34,852 nt of DNA, from contig DIHF01000037.1 of assembly GCA_002420015.1 (NCBI GenBank), forward strand, positions 1 through 34,852. The letters run 5' to 3'. A program made the translations under genes and the position numbers. Each line of letters opens with the position of its first letter. Within the stretch, counting starts at the first letter, position 1. Positions 16,292-24,645 of the stretch are shown here, one piece after another. This DNA comes from Micavibrio sp. UBA5703 (GTDB lineage: Bacteria; Pseudomonadota; Alphaproteobacteria; Micavibrionales; Micavibrionaceae). The notes beneath the pieces are model-generated. The model was not told where the DNA came from. It saw only the letters and a program-made list of their open reading frames with translations, and made no database searches.

Positions 16292-17260
16292 CTAGCGCGT
16301 GGCCTTGACCCTGACCCTTCCGTCCTTCTCAAGCCCCTGCTGCACGGTTCCGTATTCCTGCGCGAAAGCCGGCGGCAACAGAGCCTCCCATTCGACCTGC
16401 CCGCCTTTGACCTCATAACGCACCAGCGTACCGTCGACCTTGGCCAGCGAATCCAGAATCTCCTGAATGCGGACCATGTGCTTGATGGTATCGCTTTGCA
16501 TCGCATTATAGGCGTTGACCATCAAATCCGTTGAAGCCTTGTCCGTGGCCATCTTGACCTTCCCTAAATTGCGCTCGACCATGTTGACGGAGATGAAGCT
16601 GAAGACAAGAAGCAAGCCCGCAACCAGCGCTACAGCCAGCCCTGAGAACATCAGGGTGCGCGCCGTAGCCCTTGAGAGTTTTTCCGTTCTAAGATTGCGG
16701 TTCTTCCACGGCACGATCTCCGCAACCTCAGGGTTTACGGAAACGAAGTTTGCGTCCATGCTCTGGATGCGCGGCAATATAGTCCGCGCCGCACCGAGGA
16801 AAACCTGCATCCGGCCCGTCTCCGGGTCCCAGCGCAGCGCCGAGGCGATACCCTCCTGTTCGTACAGGTAAACTGTTTCCTTGTCCCAGTATTCGCTGTT
16901 CCCCGGCAGAGCCGCCGCCAGCGGGCACCAGCTATCCGGGTTTGAGGCCAAAACCGCCGAAGGACAAGCCAGATACCATATCTTCTTGTCCTCAACGCTA
17001 TAGGTGAAATGAACTTTCTCCGTCCCGCAAGCCTGTGATGCGGCGTTCCAAATGGCCTCGTCCTCGGTTCCGGGAATATGGGGGATCGAGCCGCCGATCA
17101 GTTCATGCGGCAGATAGGGCGAAAGCTTGCTGACGAAGGCTTTGGACTCCCCGGCCAGCATATCGGAAATGCCTGGGCGCGGGCGGGCGACGCCGCTTTC
17201 CTGACGCCTTTCGGCGCTGGGCAGGCCCCTGTCGATTTCTCCCCCTGCACCCAAAGGCAT
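16292..17260 (-). CDS. Inner-membrane pilus assembly protein with cytoplasmic domain (PilO2-like topology)
   Basis: 322 aa; its ATG follows the GspF-type stop directly (TAAATG). A roughly 200-residue cytoplasmic domain precedes one transmembrane segment at about 203-225 (LMFSGLAVALVAGLLLVFSF). A short periplasmic part begins with a coiled-coil-like helix (MVERNLGKVKMATDKA) and ends in a small beta domain. The cytoplasmic domain has four cysteines (ACGT, LACPS, WCPL). Its place between the platform protein and the second single-pass protein, and its layout, fit PilO of the R64 thin-pilus type or a PilM/PilN-like role. No confident family match could be made by eye. Confidence 0.6.
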   Translation of the reverse strand: MPLGAGGEIDRGLPSAERRQESGVARPRPGISDMLAGESKAFVSKLSPYLPHELIGGSIPHIPGTEDEAIWNAASQACGTEKVHFTYSVEDKKIWYLACPSAVLASNPDSWCPLAAALPGNSEYWDKETVYLYEQEGIASALRWDPETGRMQVFLGAARTILPRIQSMDANFVSVNPEVAEIVPWKNRNLRTEKLSRATARTLMFSGLAVALVAGLLLVFSFISVNMVERNLGKVKMATDKASTDLMVNAYNAMQSDTIKHMVRIQEILDSLAKVDGTLVRYEVKGGQVEWEALLPPAFAQEYGTVQQGLEKDGRVRVKATR

Positions 17261-18481
17261 TTATATCGCTCCTTCCATCAGGCCGCCCATCATCGAATCC
17301 ATGCTCATATTCATCACAGTCAGGGCGTAAATGGCGCTGCCGAAGGCGACAGCAAGAAAGACACCTGTCAATCCGAAAGCGATCCACACGATAAGCTTGT
17401 GCTTGGTCTTGGCTGCGGCGGCGCGCATCTCGGAAATCGACTCCATAACTGTAGCAACTTGGGCCAAATCAGACAAGCTTGCAAGCTCCATACGCTCGCT
17501 CCGCGTCAAAGGCTCCATGTCCAGCGCCGAGCCCAAAGACACCCCCCGGCCCAGGCTGGTCGATGCCGCTACCCAGTACGCCGTCACATCCGGCGCCGAG
17601 GAGGCCTCCGCCGACTGGTGCAGCGTATCGTTGATCGGAACGCGGCCGCGCAGCATGCGGGCCGCCGCCGACATGGAATCGGCAAAAGCCAGATCGCGCA
17701 GGTACCCGCCGATCAGCGGTATTTTCCTGACGATTCTAGCTGTCGGAAAGTCTTTCTTGCCGCGATTATACCAGAACGAGAGAATGCACCAGCCCATGAA
17801 CACGCCCATGCCGACCGAGGAATAGATAAGCACATTCCACAGAAGCTCGAGATTGCCGACGACGCGGGTGTATTTTTCAAGCGCCTCCGGCTCAGTCGGC
17901 GGGTTGTCGCGAAACCAGCCTAAAACCATGTCCTGCCCGCTCCACAGCGATGTCACGATCGAAAACACGTCAAAGCCCAGCCAGCTCATCGTCCCCATGA
18001 TCGCCCGTGTGTTCTTGCGTTTCTGGGTGATGGAGTGAATGGCGTGCGGAATCCCCTCAACCAGACGATTGGCCCTTTCCGAACCGGCCAGAATAGCCAG
18101 CGTCCCGTGATCGAAAATATTCAGGGCTTTCAGCGCGTCGATAACCCCAAGACCGCGCGCCAGAGCCTCCCTTGCCGGGGCCAGGATATTCTGGCGGCGC
18201 GGATTGGTTTCGGCCTGAATGATCTTCCACAGCGCCACACCGGGCGAAGTGGATGTCGAACGGAACTGAATACCGCGCAAAAGCTGGACCTGCCACCATG
18301 TCGAGCGCGCCAGCAGCCTTTCCATCGGCGAGCGCTCATGCGGCCTGATGCTGAGCGTATAGCCGCCCTTCTTGCTGACCGCCGCGCGCACGTCATCGAC
18401 GGAAGGCAGATAAAAAGACTCAATAACCCGCCTCGGGCCTGATGTCGTTTCGTACGCTATCTCCGCAATCCATTGCTGCAT
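17261..18481 (-). CDS. GspF/PilC-type inner-membrane platform protein
   Basis: 406 aa. Two T2SSF-like helical domains are each followed by hydrophobic segments: around residues 165-180 (a weaker one, MSWLGFDVFSIVTSLW), 215-240 (LWNVLIYSSVGMGVFMGWCI) and 365-390 (LIVWIAFGLTGVFLAVAFGS). The RIVRKIPLIGGYLRDLAFADSM motif region is typical of this family (PilR in R64 nomenclature). It contacts the ATPase and transmits motion to the pilin pool. It starts 14 bases after the ATPase gene and abuts the next gene without a spacer. Confidence 0.85.
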   Translation of the reverse strand: MQQWIAEIAYETTSGPRRVIESFYLPSVDDVRAAVSKKGGYTLSIRPHERSPMERLLARSTWWQVQLLRGIQFRSTSTSPGVALWKIIQAETNPRRQNILAPAREALARGLGVIDALKALNIFDHGTLAILAGSERANRLVEGIPHAIHSITQKRKNTRAIMGTMSWLGFDVFSIVTSLWSGQDMVLGWFRDNPPTEPEALEKYTRVVGNLELLWNVLIYSSVGMGVFMGWCILSFWYNRGKKDFPTARIVRKIPLIGGYLRDLAFADSMSAAARMLRGRVPINDTLHQSAEASSAPDVTAYWVAASTSLGRGVSLGSALDMEPLTRSERMELASLSDLAQVATVMESISEMRAAAAKTKHKLIVWIAFGLTGVFLAVAFGSAIYALTVMNMSMDSMMGGLMEGAI

Positions 18482-18495
18482 TGTATATTACCGGC

Positions 18496-20307
18496 TTAAT
18501 CCTCGAGATAAGACAGCGCCGCCTTCGGATCGACCAGCCCGTTGACGACCAGATCCACAAGTCCTTCGCGCCGGGTATGAACCACCACGCCATGTTCGCC
18601 GACGACATTGTTCACGTTCCCGATCAGGGCCTCATAAATATGGTTGCGCTGCGCCGGCCCAAGCGTGATCAGCAGCGCATCCAGCAAAAGTGTCCGCCCC
18701 GAAATCCCTGTGCGGTTGCACAGATCGCAGCCGCTGGTGTTATGCGTGCGCACCTTTGTCTCCGGGTGAATATTGAGCCGCTGCATCTCGTGCTCTTTTA
18801 TGCTATCGCCCAGCTTTGCCTTGTGCGCGCAGCCCTGGCACAGGGTCCGCACCAGCCTTTGATTGAGAATGGCCTTCACCTGCTGCGCCAGTGTATATGT
18901 CGAGGAACGCTCCCGTTCATGGGGCATCAGCGAACGCAGGCGTTCGAAAGTCTGGAGCGCCGTGTCGGCGTGAATGGTGGAAATCACCGTGTGACCGGAC
19001 TCGGCGGCGCGGAGCGATGTTTCAACCGTGTCGGCATCGCGCATCTCGCCGATGATGATGTAGTCGGGATCGTGACGCATCGCGGCGCGGATTAGTTCAG
19101 CGAAACTGCCGCCCGGCATGCCAGGGCGCACCTGCCACTGCGTCGCATAGCGCAGTTCATATTCGATCGGATCTTCGATGGTCAGAACGTGGCGGCGGCG
19201 GCGGTCGATCTGCTGCACGCAGGCATAAAGCGTCGTCGTCTTACCGGAACCTGTCGGACCCGAAAGCAAAATCATCCCCCCGCCGCCCTTGATGTCGGGC
19301 GAGAGCAGCTTGGCCAGATAATCGCCGACATCCTCGTGCCGCCGGAACAACTCGTCGAAACCCTTGAGCGAGGCGCGGTCCAGAAGACGGAGGGTAAGCT
19401 TCTCGCCGTCCTGCGCCTGCGGTCCGGCGGCGACGCGGACGTCGATCGCCCGGCCCTGCCACTGGAAACTGAAACGCCCGTCCTTGGGCGTCGTCCTGTC
19501 GCCGAAGTTAAGGCCCGCATCCCTTTTCAGCAACGTCGTCAGACGCGCCATGCCGTCGGGCGGCAGAAGATGCATCGGGATCAAATCGCCGTCGATCCGG
19601 TATTGTATCCAGTTCGGCGCTTCCGGGTTGTTGTCCTGCACAAGATGAATATCCGATGTGCGCATCTGCAACGCCTCGGCCAGCATGTCGCGCTGGAACT
19701 GGTTGAGCAAAAGGCCGTTGTCGATATCGCCAAGCCACTGCGCCAGCGTCTTCTCGCAGCGCTCTGCCGATAGATCGTGCACCGAGCGCAGCGTGTCGAT
19801 CAGTTCCTTGCGGTCCCAAATCTCCACCTCGATCTTTTCGACGTGAAAGCCGCTTCGGTTGGCGGTCGATAAAAGCGCGTCGATCTGGCGCTGATTGAGA
19901 TCGTATAGCGGCGCCACCCGCATCACGCTGTCGCGCAGGCCAATCAGGTGGATGCTGAGCGGCAGCCACGACTGGACCGGAAGGATCGAACGAAGCTGGT
20001 CGCCGGTCGCCCTGTCCTTGACCCCTTCTTCCTCGACATCGGACGGCGCAACGGCCCCGGCCTGATCGAGAAGCTGTTCGGTGGAGCGCGCAATGCCCTG
20101 TTCGAGCATAAGCGCGCGCTCCCGCTGCACCATGTCGAGATAGCGCTCGCGGCCCTCGCTGCTGCGGATTTTGCGGTTGTCTTTGAGACTGCGGCGCTCG
20201 ACACCGCCGGGCAATTCGGCCTGCTGCTGGCGACGGTCTTTGGTTACGGCATCGTCGCCCAGATCGCCCGGCCCTGATGCGTCTGTCGACGTGTGATTGT
20301 CGCTCAT
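18496..20307 (-). CDS. Pilus assembly / type II secretion ATPase (GspE/PilB family)
   Basis: A 603-aa hexameric motor that drives pilin polymerisation. The N-terminal 200 residues are charged and family-variable. The N2 domain includes MRTSDIHL and YRIDGDLIPMHLLP. Walker A is GPTGSGKTTT (350-359), the Asp box is TIEDPIEY, Walker B is DYIIIGEMRD (415-424), and the His box is STIHADTA. A zinc site CQGC (490, 493) with CDLC (527, 530) marks the extension ATPase branch and not the retraction PilT type. No pilT-like gene is present in the window. It starts 5 bases after the ASH-domain gene, in one operon. Confidence 0.93.
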   Translation of the reverse strand: MSDNHTSTDASGPGDLGDDAVTKDRRQQQAELPGGVERRSLKDNRKIRSSEGRERYLDMVQRERALMLEQGIARSTEQLLDQAGAVAPSDVEEEGVKDRATGDQLRSILPVQSWLPLSIHLIGLRDSVMRVAPLYDLNQRQIDALLSTANRSGFHVEKIEVEIWDRKELIDTLRSVHDLSAERCEKTLAQWLGDIDNGLLLNQFQRDMLAEALQMRTSDIHLVQDNNPEAPNWIQYRIDGDLIPMHLLPPDGMARLTTLLKRDAGLNFGDRTTPKDGRFSFQWQGRAIDVRVAAGPQAQDGEKLTLRLLDRASLKGFDELFRRHEDVGDYLAKLLSPDIKGGGGMILLSGPTGSGKTTTLYACVQQIDRRRRHVLTIEDPIEYELRYATQWQVRPGMPGGSFAELIRAAMRHDPDYIIIGEMRDADTVETSLRAAESGHTVISTIHADTALQTFERLRSLMPHERERSSTYTLAQQVKAILNQRLVRTLCQGCAHKAKLGDSIKEHEMQRLNIHPETKVRTHNTSGCDLCNRTGISGRTLLLDALLITLGPAQRNHIYEALIGNVNNVVGEHGVVVHTRREGLVDLVVNGLVDPKAALSYLED

Positions 20308-20312
20308 AAGAA

Positions 20313-21935
20313 CTAGCCTCCGGAAGCGCTTGCAGCCGGGGCCGCAGCCGCGTCGCCAGAAGATCCGCCGCTTCCCGAGCCACCGGACTGCCCGGAAACC
20401 CGGTTGATGGAAGACAGGGAGCGGTCAAAGAGCAGCAGCACGCGCTGCTTGCCGTGCGTAAATTCAATACCGTTTTTCTGTATGGCCACCTGCCACGGTA
20501 TCCCCCCCAGCAAAACTTCCTCGCCGTCGAACATGATGCGGCTGCCGCTCGGTCCGTTGACGATGGCCCGATTTTGCGAGAACGATGTAATCTTCAACCC
20601 GTCCAGAACGCTTGCGGGATTTCTTACATCCGATGCATAGCCGGATTCGGACGGCGGTGGCGGCGGCTCTCTGCTTGCCTGCGACTCTTCGGTATCAGCA
20701 ATATCGAGCGCCCCCATGATGGTTGCCGTGTCATTGGCCAGCACGATCGCCTTCTGATCCTGACTGACGACCTGCGAGGCCCTGCCCTTGACCGGAAGGA
20801 CCAGAATCCCGCGCGCACCGTTGTGGATGATCTGCACATCGTCCAGAAGCGCCCCGGCTCTCGTCGGTGACCATGACAGCGTCAGCGGGCAAGCTTCAAC
20901 CGGATCCAGAACCGTAGCCGTGCCGCAACCGTCACCCTTGACGCTGAGACCATTATCCTGACCGGCGATCTTGATATCCTCAATGATCAGGGGCGCATCG
21001 CCGGCATTGACCAGAGAAACCGTGATCGTCGAGGCCGACCCCACGTCGCCGCCGAAATCAACTTCCTTGCGCGAAGCCACCAGCAAGCCCTTGCCAGGCA
21101 CGGCTTCAGGGAAGACTTCCGCCTCACTCACAGAACCCGGCACGTATTCGCCCTTCAGGATCACGCTGGCCAGGGCCGTCGGGCCGTCATGCTTGATAAC
21201 CAATACGCCCGAAGCCGGCCCCTTCAGCTTCGGCGACCACGTCACCGTAGCCATGCACGCCTGACCGGCACCAAGCTTCGTGCACTCCGTATCCAGCGTC
21301 AGCCCCGCCTGCTTGTTCGCATCTATATAAACTTCATCGAGGTTAATGTCGCTGGACGTGATGTTGCGCAGGATAATCGGCTCGACCAAAGTCTGGCCCG
21401 CATTGAGCGTGCCAAAATCGACCTCGTTGGGGATCGTCTCGATATCGCTGGCAAGCTTGTCGGAGCTGTCGCCGCTTGCCTCCACCGTACCGGACAAGGT
21501 CGCCGTCACAAGACGCGAGCGCCCGGAATGGCTCATCAGCATTTCCATGCGCCACGGCCCGGCCTGCAACCCCTTGACCGAAAGGGCAACGGCGCAATCC
21601 GCGCCGGGCTGCAAAGGCTCAAGGTTACACTGGTTCAAGGAAACCGAACCCGAAACCGTCGAGGACGGATAAAGATTTATAACACCCGTTTCAATCGGCT
21701 GGGAACCTTCGTTGCGAAACAGCACGACAACCTGTGCCGTGGCACCTGTCGGAATAGTCCCGCCGTCGACATTGGCCTGAACTGGAACGATGGCATCACC
21801 ACCGCCGCCCGATCCGCCACGAACCCCCGGATCGTCGAACCCCGAACGCTGCGCATTGGCCTGCATTCCGGAAAACGCCAGAGCCGCGAAAACTGCCAGG
21901 AAAATAAAAAGATGCGGACGCATGTGATATGGCAT
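20313..21935 (-). CDS. Exported ASH-domain protein with PilP/GspC-like C-terminus
   Basis: 540 aa from the ATG at 21935; ATG 21923 is a second option, and upstream codons run into an AT-rich non-coding stretch. A signal peptide ends near MQANAQ. Three Ig-like repeats follow (about 45-150, 160-265, 285-390), each with the ASH/choice-of-anchor-D pattern: VDFGTLNAGQT…LRNITSS, VDFGGDVGSAS…LVNAGDAPL, and CxxL…C pairs before LSWSP/VTWSP. A Pro-rich linker (EPPPPPSESG) leads to a small beta domain, LKITSFSQNRAIVNGPSGSR to GIPWQVAIQKNGIEFTHG, resembling the PilP/GspC HR domain that docks to secretins. The tail is Gly/Ser/Ala-rich. Position between secretin and ATPase supports a PilP-type role. The ASH repeats are an unusual addition. 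Confidence 0.75.
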   Translation of the reverse strand: MPYHMRPHLFIFLAVFAALAFSGMQANAQRSGFDDPGVRGGSGGGGDAIVPVQANVDGGTIPTGATAQVVVLFRNEGSQPIETGVINLYPSSTVSGSVSLNQCNLEPLQPGADCAVALSVKGLQAGPWRMEMLMSHSGRSRLVTATLSGTVEASGDSSDKLASDIETIPNEVDFGTLNAGQTLVEPIILRNITSSDINLDEVYIDANKQAGLTLDTECTKLGAGQACMATVTWSPKLKGPASGVLVIKHDGPTALASVILKGEYVPGSVSEAEVFPEAVPGKGLLVASRKEVDFGGDVGSASTITVSLVNAGDAPLIIEDIKIAGQDNGLSVKGDGCGTATVLDPVEACPLTLSWSPTRAGALLDDVQIIHNGARGILVLPVKGRASQVVSQDQKAIVLANDTATIMGALDIADTEESQASREPPPPPSESGYASDVRNPASVLDGLKITSFSQNRAIVNGPSGSRIMFDGEEVLLGGIPWQVAIQKNGIEFTHGKQRVLLLFDRSLSSINRVSGQSGGSGSGGSSGDAAAAPAASASGG

Positions 21936-21978
21936 GGTTTGGACGAAAAAACGGGCGCTGCAAGACGGATTCACAGCG

Positions 21979-22008
21979 CCTATAGTGTAACATAAAAAAA
22001 ACGAACAA
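21979..22008 (-). promoter_or_regulatory. Candidate internal promoter ahead of the ASH-domain gene
   Basis: In the 153-base gap after the secretin, the minus strand reads TTGTTC (22008-22003), an 18-base spacer, TATAGG (21984-21979). A transcript would begin near 21972 and leave about 37 bases before the start at 21935. The long T-rich spacer side and the gap length suggest that the ATPase-to-pilin part can be transcribed independently of the secretin. Confidence 0.35.
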
Positions 22009-22088
22009 AAACACCAAAAGAAGCGGGAATTACCCCAGCTGCGGCATAATGTGGACAAGTTGTGGAAAAAGCGCCGGGTTTTACAAAA

Positions 22089-23597
22089 CTACTGCGCCGC
22101 CGCCGGATTCAGCAGATCGGTCGGCAGCGATCCGGCAGGATAGGCACTCTCCAACGTAGCCGGGGCCTCAGACGACTCCGGCACGGTAACGCCCGCACCG
22201 CCGCTTTCCGATGTATACACAATCACGCGGGGTTTCATGAGGAATACAAGCTCCGTATTCGACACCCTGACTTCGCGGGTCGTTGAAAGCAGCGGCGTAT
22301 CAAATCCCGGACCGGAAGAGTCGAACTGGTCGTTTTCACGGACCAGTCCGGCGATCAGCAGGGAATCTCCGGGCCTTATGCGGATCTGGGTTGAAAGTTC
22401 GCGCTCGGTGGTTTCCGGAAGCTGGAGTACCGTCCCATCGGCATCGAACTCCTGAAAGCGCCTGAATTCCTGAAGCTCGATCTCGATGCTTCCATAGATG
22501 GTCGCGTTGTCCCAGTTGCTTGAAATCGTCAGGGTAAAGCCGGTATCCACCGAATCCGTTTCCGTCGAAACCGTCACCTCGCCATTGTCGATCGACCGGC
22601 TGAGCGAAGAAACATAGTTCACCGTGTCGGCAGCCCGGAGCGTCGCCGACGCGCCCGAAAGCACCGTAATCTGCGGCTGCGAAATCGTTTTAACAGCGCC
22701 GTAATTGGAAATGAACTGAAGCACGTCATCCGAGCCGAACGCCACCGTACCCGAACGCGTCGGGAGGCCAATGCTGATCGGCGTGAAATCCGCACCCGTG
22801 CCGCCGGGGATGCTGATCCCCGTAGCATATTTGCCAAACACGTCGATCTGCTCCCAGTCGATGCCGGTCGCATTGTCGGTATTCAGCGCCACCTCCCAGA
22901 TATAAACCTCAAACACAATCAGGGCCGTATTCGCGCGGATGCGCTGGAAATACCTTTCAGCCATTCCGGCTGTGCGGTTCGTAGCCTCATAGATGATGGT
23001 TCTGGTACCCTGGTCCGTGATCGGCGAGGTGCCGGTAATCGCCTGAAGCCCCGAACCCAGCGCGCTCAGGATATCCGTCTCCCCGCCGATAGGCGGCACA
23101 GCAACAGTGAAGGTTTGCGTATCCTTGATGACCAAAAGCCCGTCCTCATAGGCGCAGTACAAATCAGCCAGACCGCACACTTTCTCCACCACCTTGTTCA
23201 GGGGGCCGCGCAGATTGGCGACCGTCACCGTACGGGTCATACCCTCGTTGGTTTCAAAGGCCAGCGGAATTTCATAGTCGGCAAGGATAAGCTGCAACGC
23301 CCCAGCCAGATTCTCGGAGCGCAATTCGAACGGCCCGACAATCTCATCGGGCAACGGATCGCCGCTGCTCATTTCCGGAACCAGAACATCGCTTCCCAAG
23401 GGCAAATACAAAACGCTATCAGGATGCTCGTTGATGGCTTCTTTTCTTTCGCTCGCCATCGTCGGGGAAGGAATGCGCGCATTGCGCCCGCCCGGCACAT
23501 CGACAGGGGCGCAGGAAGCAAGCACCGCAAACGCCATCAGCGCCGCCACCGGGCGGAGCGAAAAAAACCTGCGAACAATCTTTCTTTTATCGTACAA
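22089..23597 (-). CDS. Outer-membrane lipoprotein secretin (R64 PilN-like)
   Basis: 502 aa. The start is a TTG at 23597, 6 bases after GAGGA; a TTG at 23603 is also in frame. A lipoprotein signal with lipobox LASC places the Cys near residue 29. The N-terminal N0/STN-like domain includes FELRSENLAGALQLILADYE and LRGPLNKVVEKV. The C-terminal secretin domain has the TISQPQITVLSGASATLRA stretch, SSNWDNATIYGSIEIEL, RIRPGDSLLIAGLV and the final NTELVFLMKPRVIVYTS. A secretin that is itself a lipoprotein is typical of type IVb pili. The tail after residue 470 is Ala/Ser/Pro-rich. It follows the receiver gene within a few bases. Confidence 0.87.
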   Translation of the reverse strand: MYDKRKIVRRFFSLRPVAALMAFAVLASCAPVDVPGGRNARIPSPTMASERKEAINEHPDSVLYLPLGSDVLVPEMSSGDPLPDEIVGPFELRSENLAGALQLILADYEIPLAFETNEGMTRTVTVANLRGPLNKVVEKVCGLADLYCAYEDGLLVIKDTQTFTVAVPPIGGETDILSALGSGLQAITGTSPITDQGTRTIIYEATNRTAGMAERYFQRIRANTALIVFEVYIWEVALNTDNATGIDWEQIDVFGKYATGISIPGGTGADFTPISIGLPTRSGTVAFGSDDVLQFISNYGAVKTISQPQITVLSGASATLRAADTVNYVSSLSRSIDNGEVTVSTETDSVDTGFTLTISSNWDNATIYGSIEIELQEFRRFQEFDADGTVLQLPETTERELSTQIRIRPGDSLLIAGLVRENDQFDSSGPGFDTPLLSTTREVRVSNTELVFLMKPRVIVYTSESGGAGVTVPESSEAPATLESAYPAGSLPTDLLNPAAAQ

Positions 23598-23606
23598 AAT
23601 CAATCC

Positions 23607-23987
23607 TCAGGATACTCGCTGTTTCACGCCAAGCGTACGCGACACGGCCTTGATCAGCCTGTCCTTCTGGACAGGCTTCATCAAAACCGCACCCACACCC
23701 CACTTCGCCGCCTCGTTCAGGATATCCGGGTTCTGGTCGCCTGTGACCAAAATCACAGGCGTTTCCATACCCCTGCCCCTGACGGAGCGAATAAATTCAA
23801 ACCCATCCGCCGGCTCCATACGGACATCGACGATGGCCACATCGATATTGTCACCGACCTTGTCCATAGCATCACGCCCGTCAGACGTCTCAACCGTTTC
23901 ATATTCCGCATCATTCAGGAATTTCACGATCTGCATGCGGACAAAATCATTATCCTCGACGACAAGAACTCTGGTTTTGCTGCTCAT
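23607..23987 (-). CDS. CheY-like single-domain response regulator
   Basis: 126 aa from the ATG at 23987; a GTG at 23999 is in frame. It is a receiver only: VLVVEDNDFVRMQIV (acidic pocket), VAIVDVRMEPADGFEFI (phospho-Asp), VILVTGD (Thr switch) and LMKPVQKDRL (Lys). There is no output domain, so it acts by protein contact, as in CheY- or PilG/PilH-type control. Being the first gene of the pilus cluster, 9 bases before the secretin start, it is the likely control point for assembly or motility. No cognate kinase is adjacent; the soluble hybrid kinase at 12042 is a possible partner. Confidence 0.88.
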   Translation of the reverse strand: MSSKTRVLVVEDNDFVRMQIVKFLNDAEYETVETSDGRDAMDKVGDNIDVAIVDVRMEPADGFEFIRSVRGRGMETPVILVTGDQNPDILNEAAKWGVGAVLMKPVQKDRLIKAVSRTLGVKQRVS

Positions 23988-24129
23988 ACGGTCCGCCACG
24001 AAACTTCGGAAAAGGCACTAAGACGCCAAAAGAGATATTATTTGGCGGTTTTATCCTAGCGTAAAAAGATGTAATGCAATAGATTTGTTTGGTTTGTACA
24101 ATAAGGTCATGTGGAAAACACTTCTGTAG

Positions 24130-24645
24130 ATGCTTGAAATTTTTGCCCTGCTCAGCCTGATCGGCAGCCTGATCGTCCTTTACATCCTGTCCGTTATCGA
24201 TCTCAGGGATCGACTGCTTCCCAATGAGCTTGTCATGGGTTTTATGTGCCTCGGCCTGATTTTTCATCTGTCGACGCTGATGCATTATACCGGCTTTGCC
24301 GATATGGCGCTGGGCGCACTTATCGGCGGCGGAATCCTGTTTCTGATACGCGGCGTCGCCAACGCCTTTTATAAAGAAGACACGCTGGGGCTGGGCGACG
24401 TCAAGCTGCTGGGGGCCGCCGGCATATGGCTCGGCCCGGAAGCAATCCTGATCGCCATGACGCTTGGCGCTTTTCTCGGCTTTCTTCACGGTATGATGGT
24501 TGCGCTGCGCACGGTTTCCCACAGCAAAGTCGGCATGGATCTTACGAAACTCGCGATCCCGGCCGGACCCGGCTTCGCTCTCGGCATCGTTATAACGGGC
24601 GCAATGCATTTTCATGATATTTTCCAAGTGTTGTGGCCGACATGA
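24130..24645 (+). CDS. Prepilin peptidase, A24 family
   Basis: A 171-aa membrane aspartyl protease that removes the leader of prepilins. The two catalytic aspartates appear in IDLRDRLLPNEL and in GLGDVKLLGAAG (the GxGD motif). Five to six hydrophobic segments are visible. It lacks the N-terminal cytoplasmic methyltransferase domain and its cysteines found in PilD, as in CpaA/TadV and archaeal-type peptidases. It is divergent from the pilus operon with a 130-base gap between them. Its stop overlaps the next gene's ATG (ATGA). Confidence 0.9.
   Translation: MLEIFALLSLIGSLIVLYILSVIDLRDRLLPNELVMGFMCLGLIFHLSTLMHYTGFADMALGALIGGGILFLIRGVANAFYKEDTLGLGDVKLLGAAGIWLGPEAILIAMTLGAFLGFLHGMMVALRTVSHSKVGMDLTKLAIPAGPGFALGIVITGAMHFHDIFQVLWPT

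Noticed and set aside
22050..22069. Two DnaA-box-like 9-mers (TGTGGACAA, TGTGGAAAA), suggesting an origin
   Set aside because: Each has one mismatch to the consensus, there are only two, and they sit in a gap inside the pilus operon with no origin-type AT region or neighbouring replication genes.
13997..24645. Tad or type II secretion locus
   Set aside because: No TadZ, RcpA/RcpC or TadE/F, and no GspG-type major pseudopilin or GspD/L/M set. The lipoprotein secretin and gene order fit a type IVb pilus-like system better, although the prepilins are unusual.
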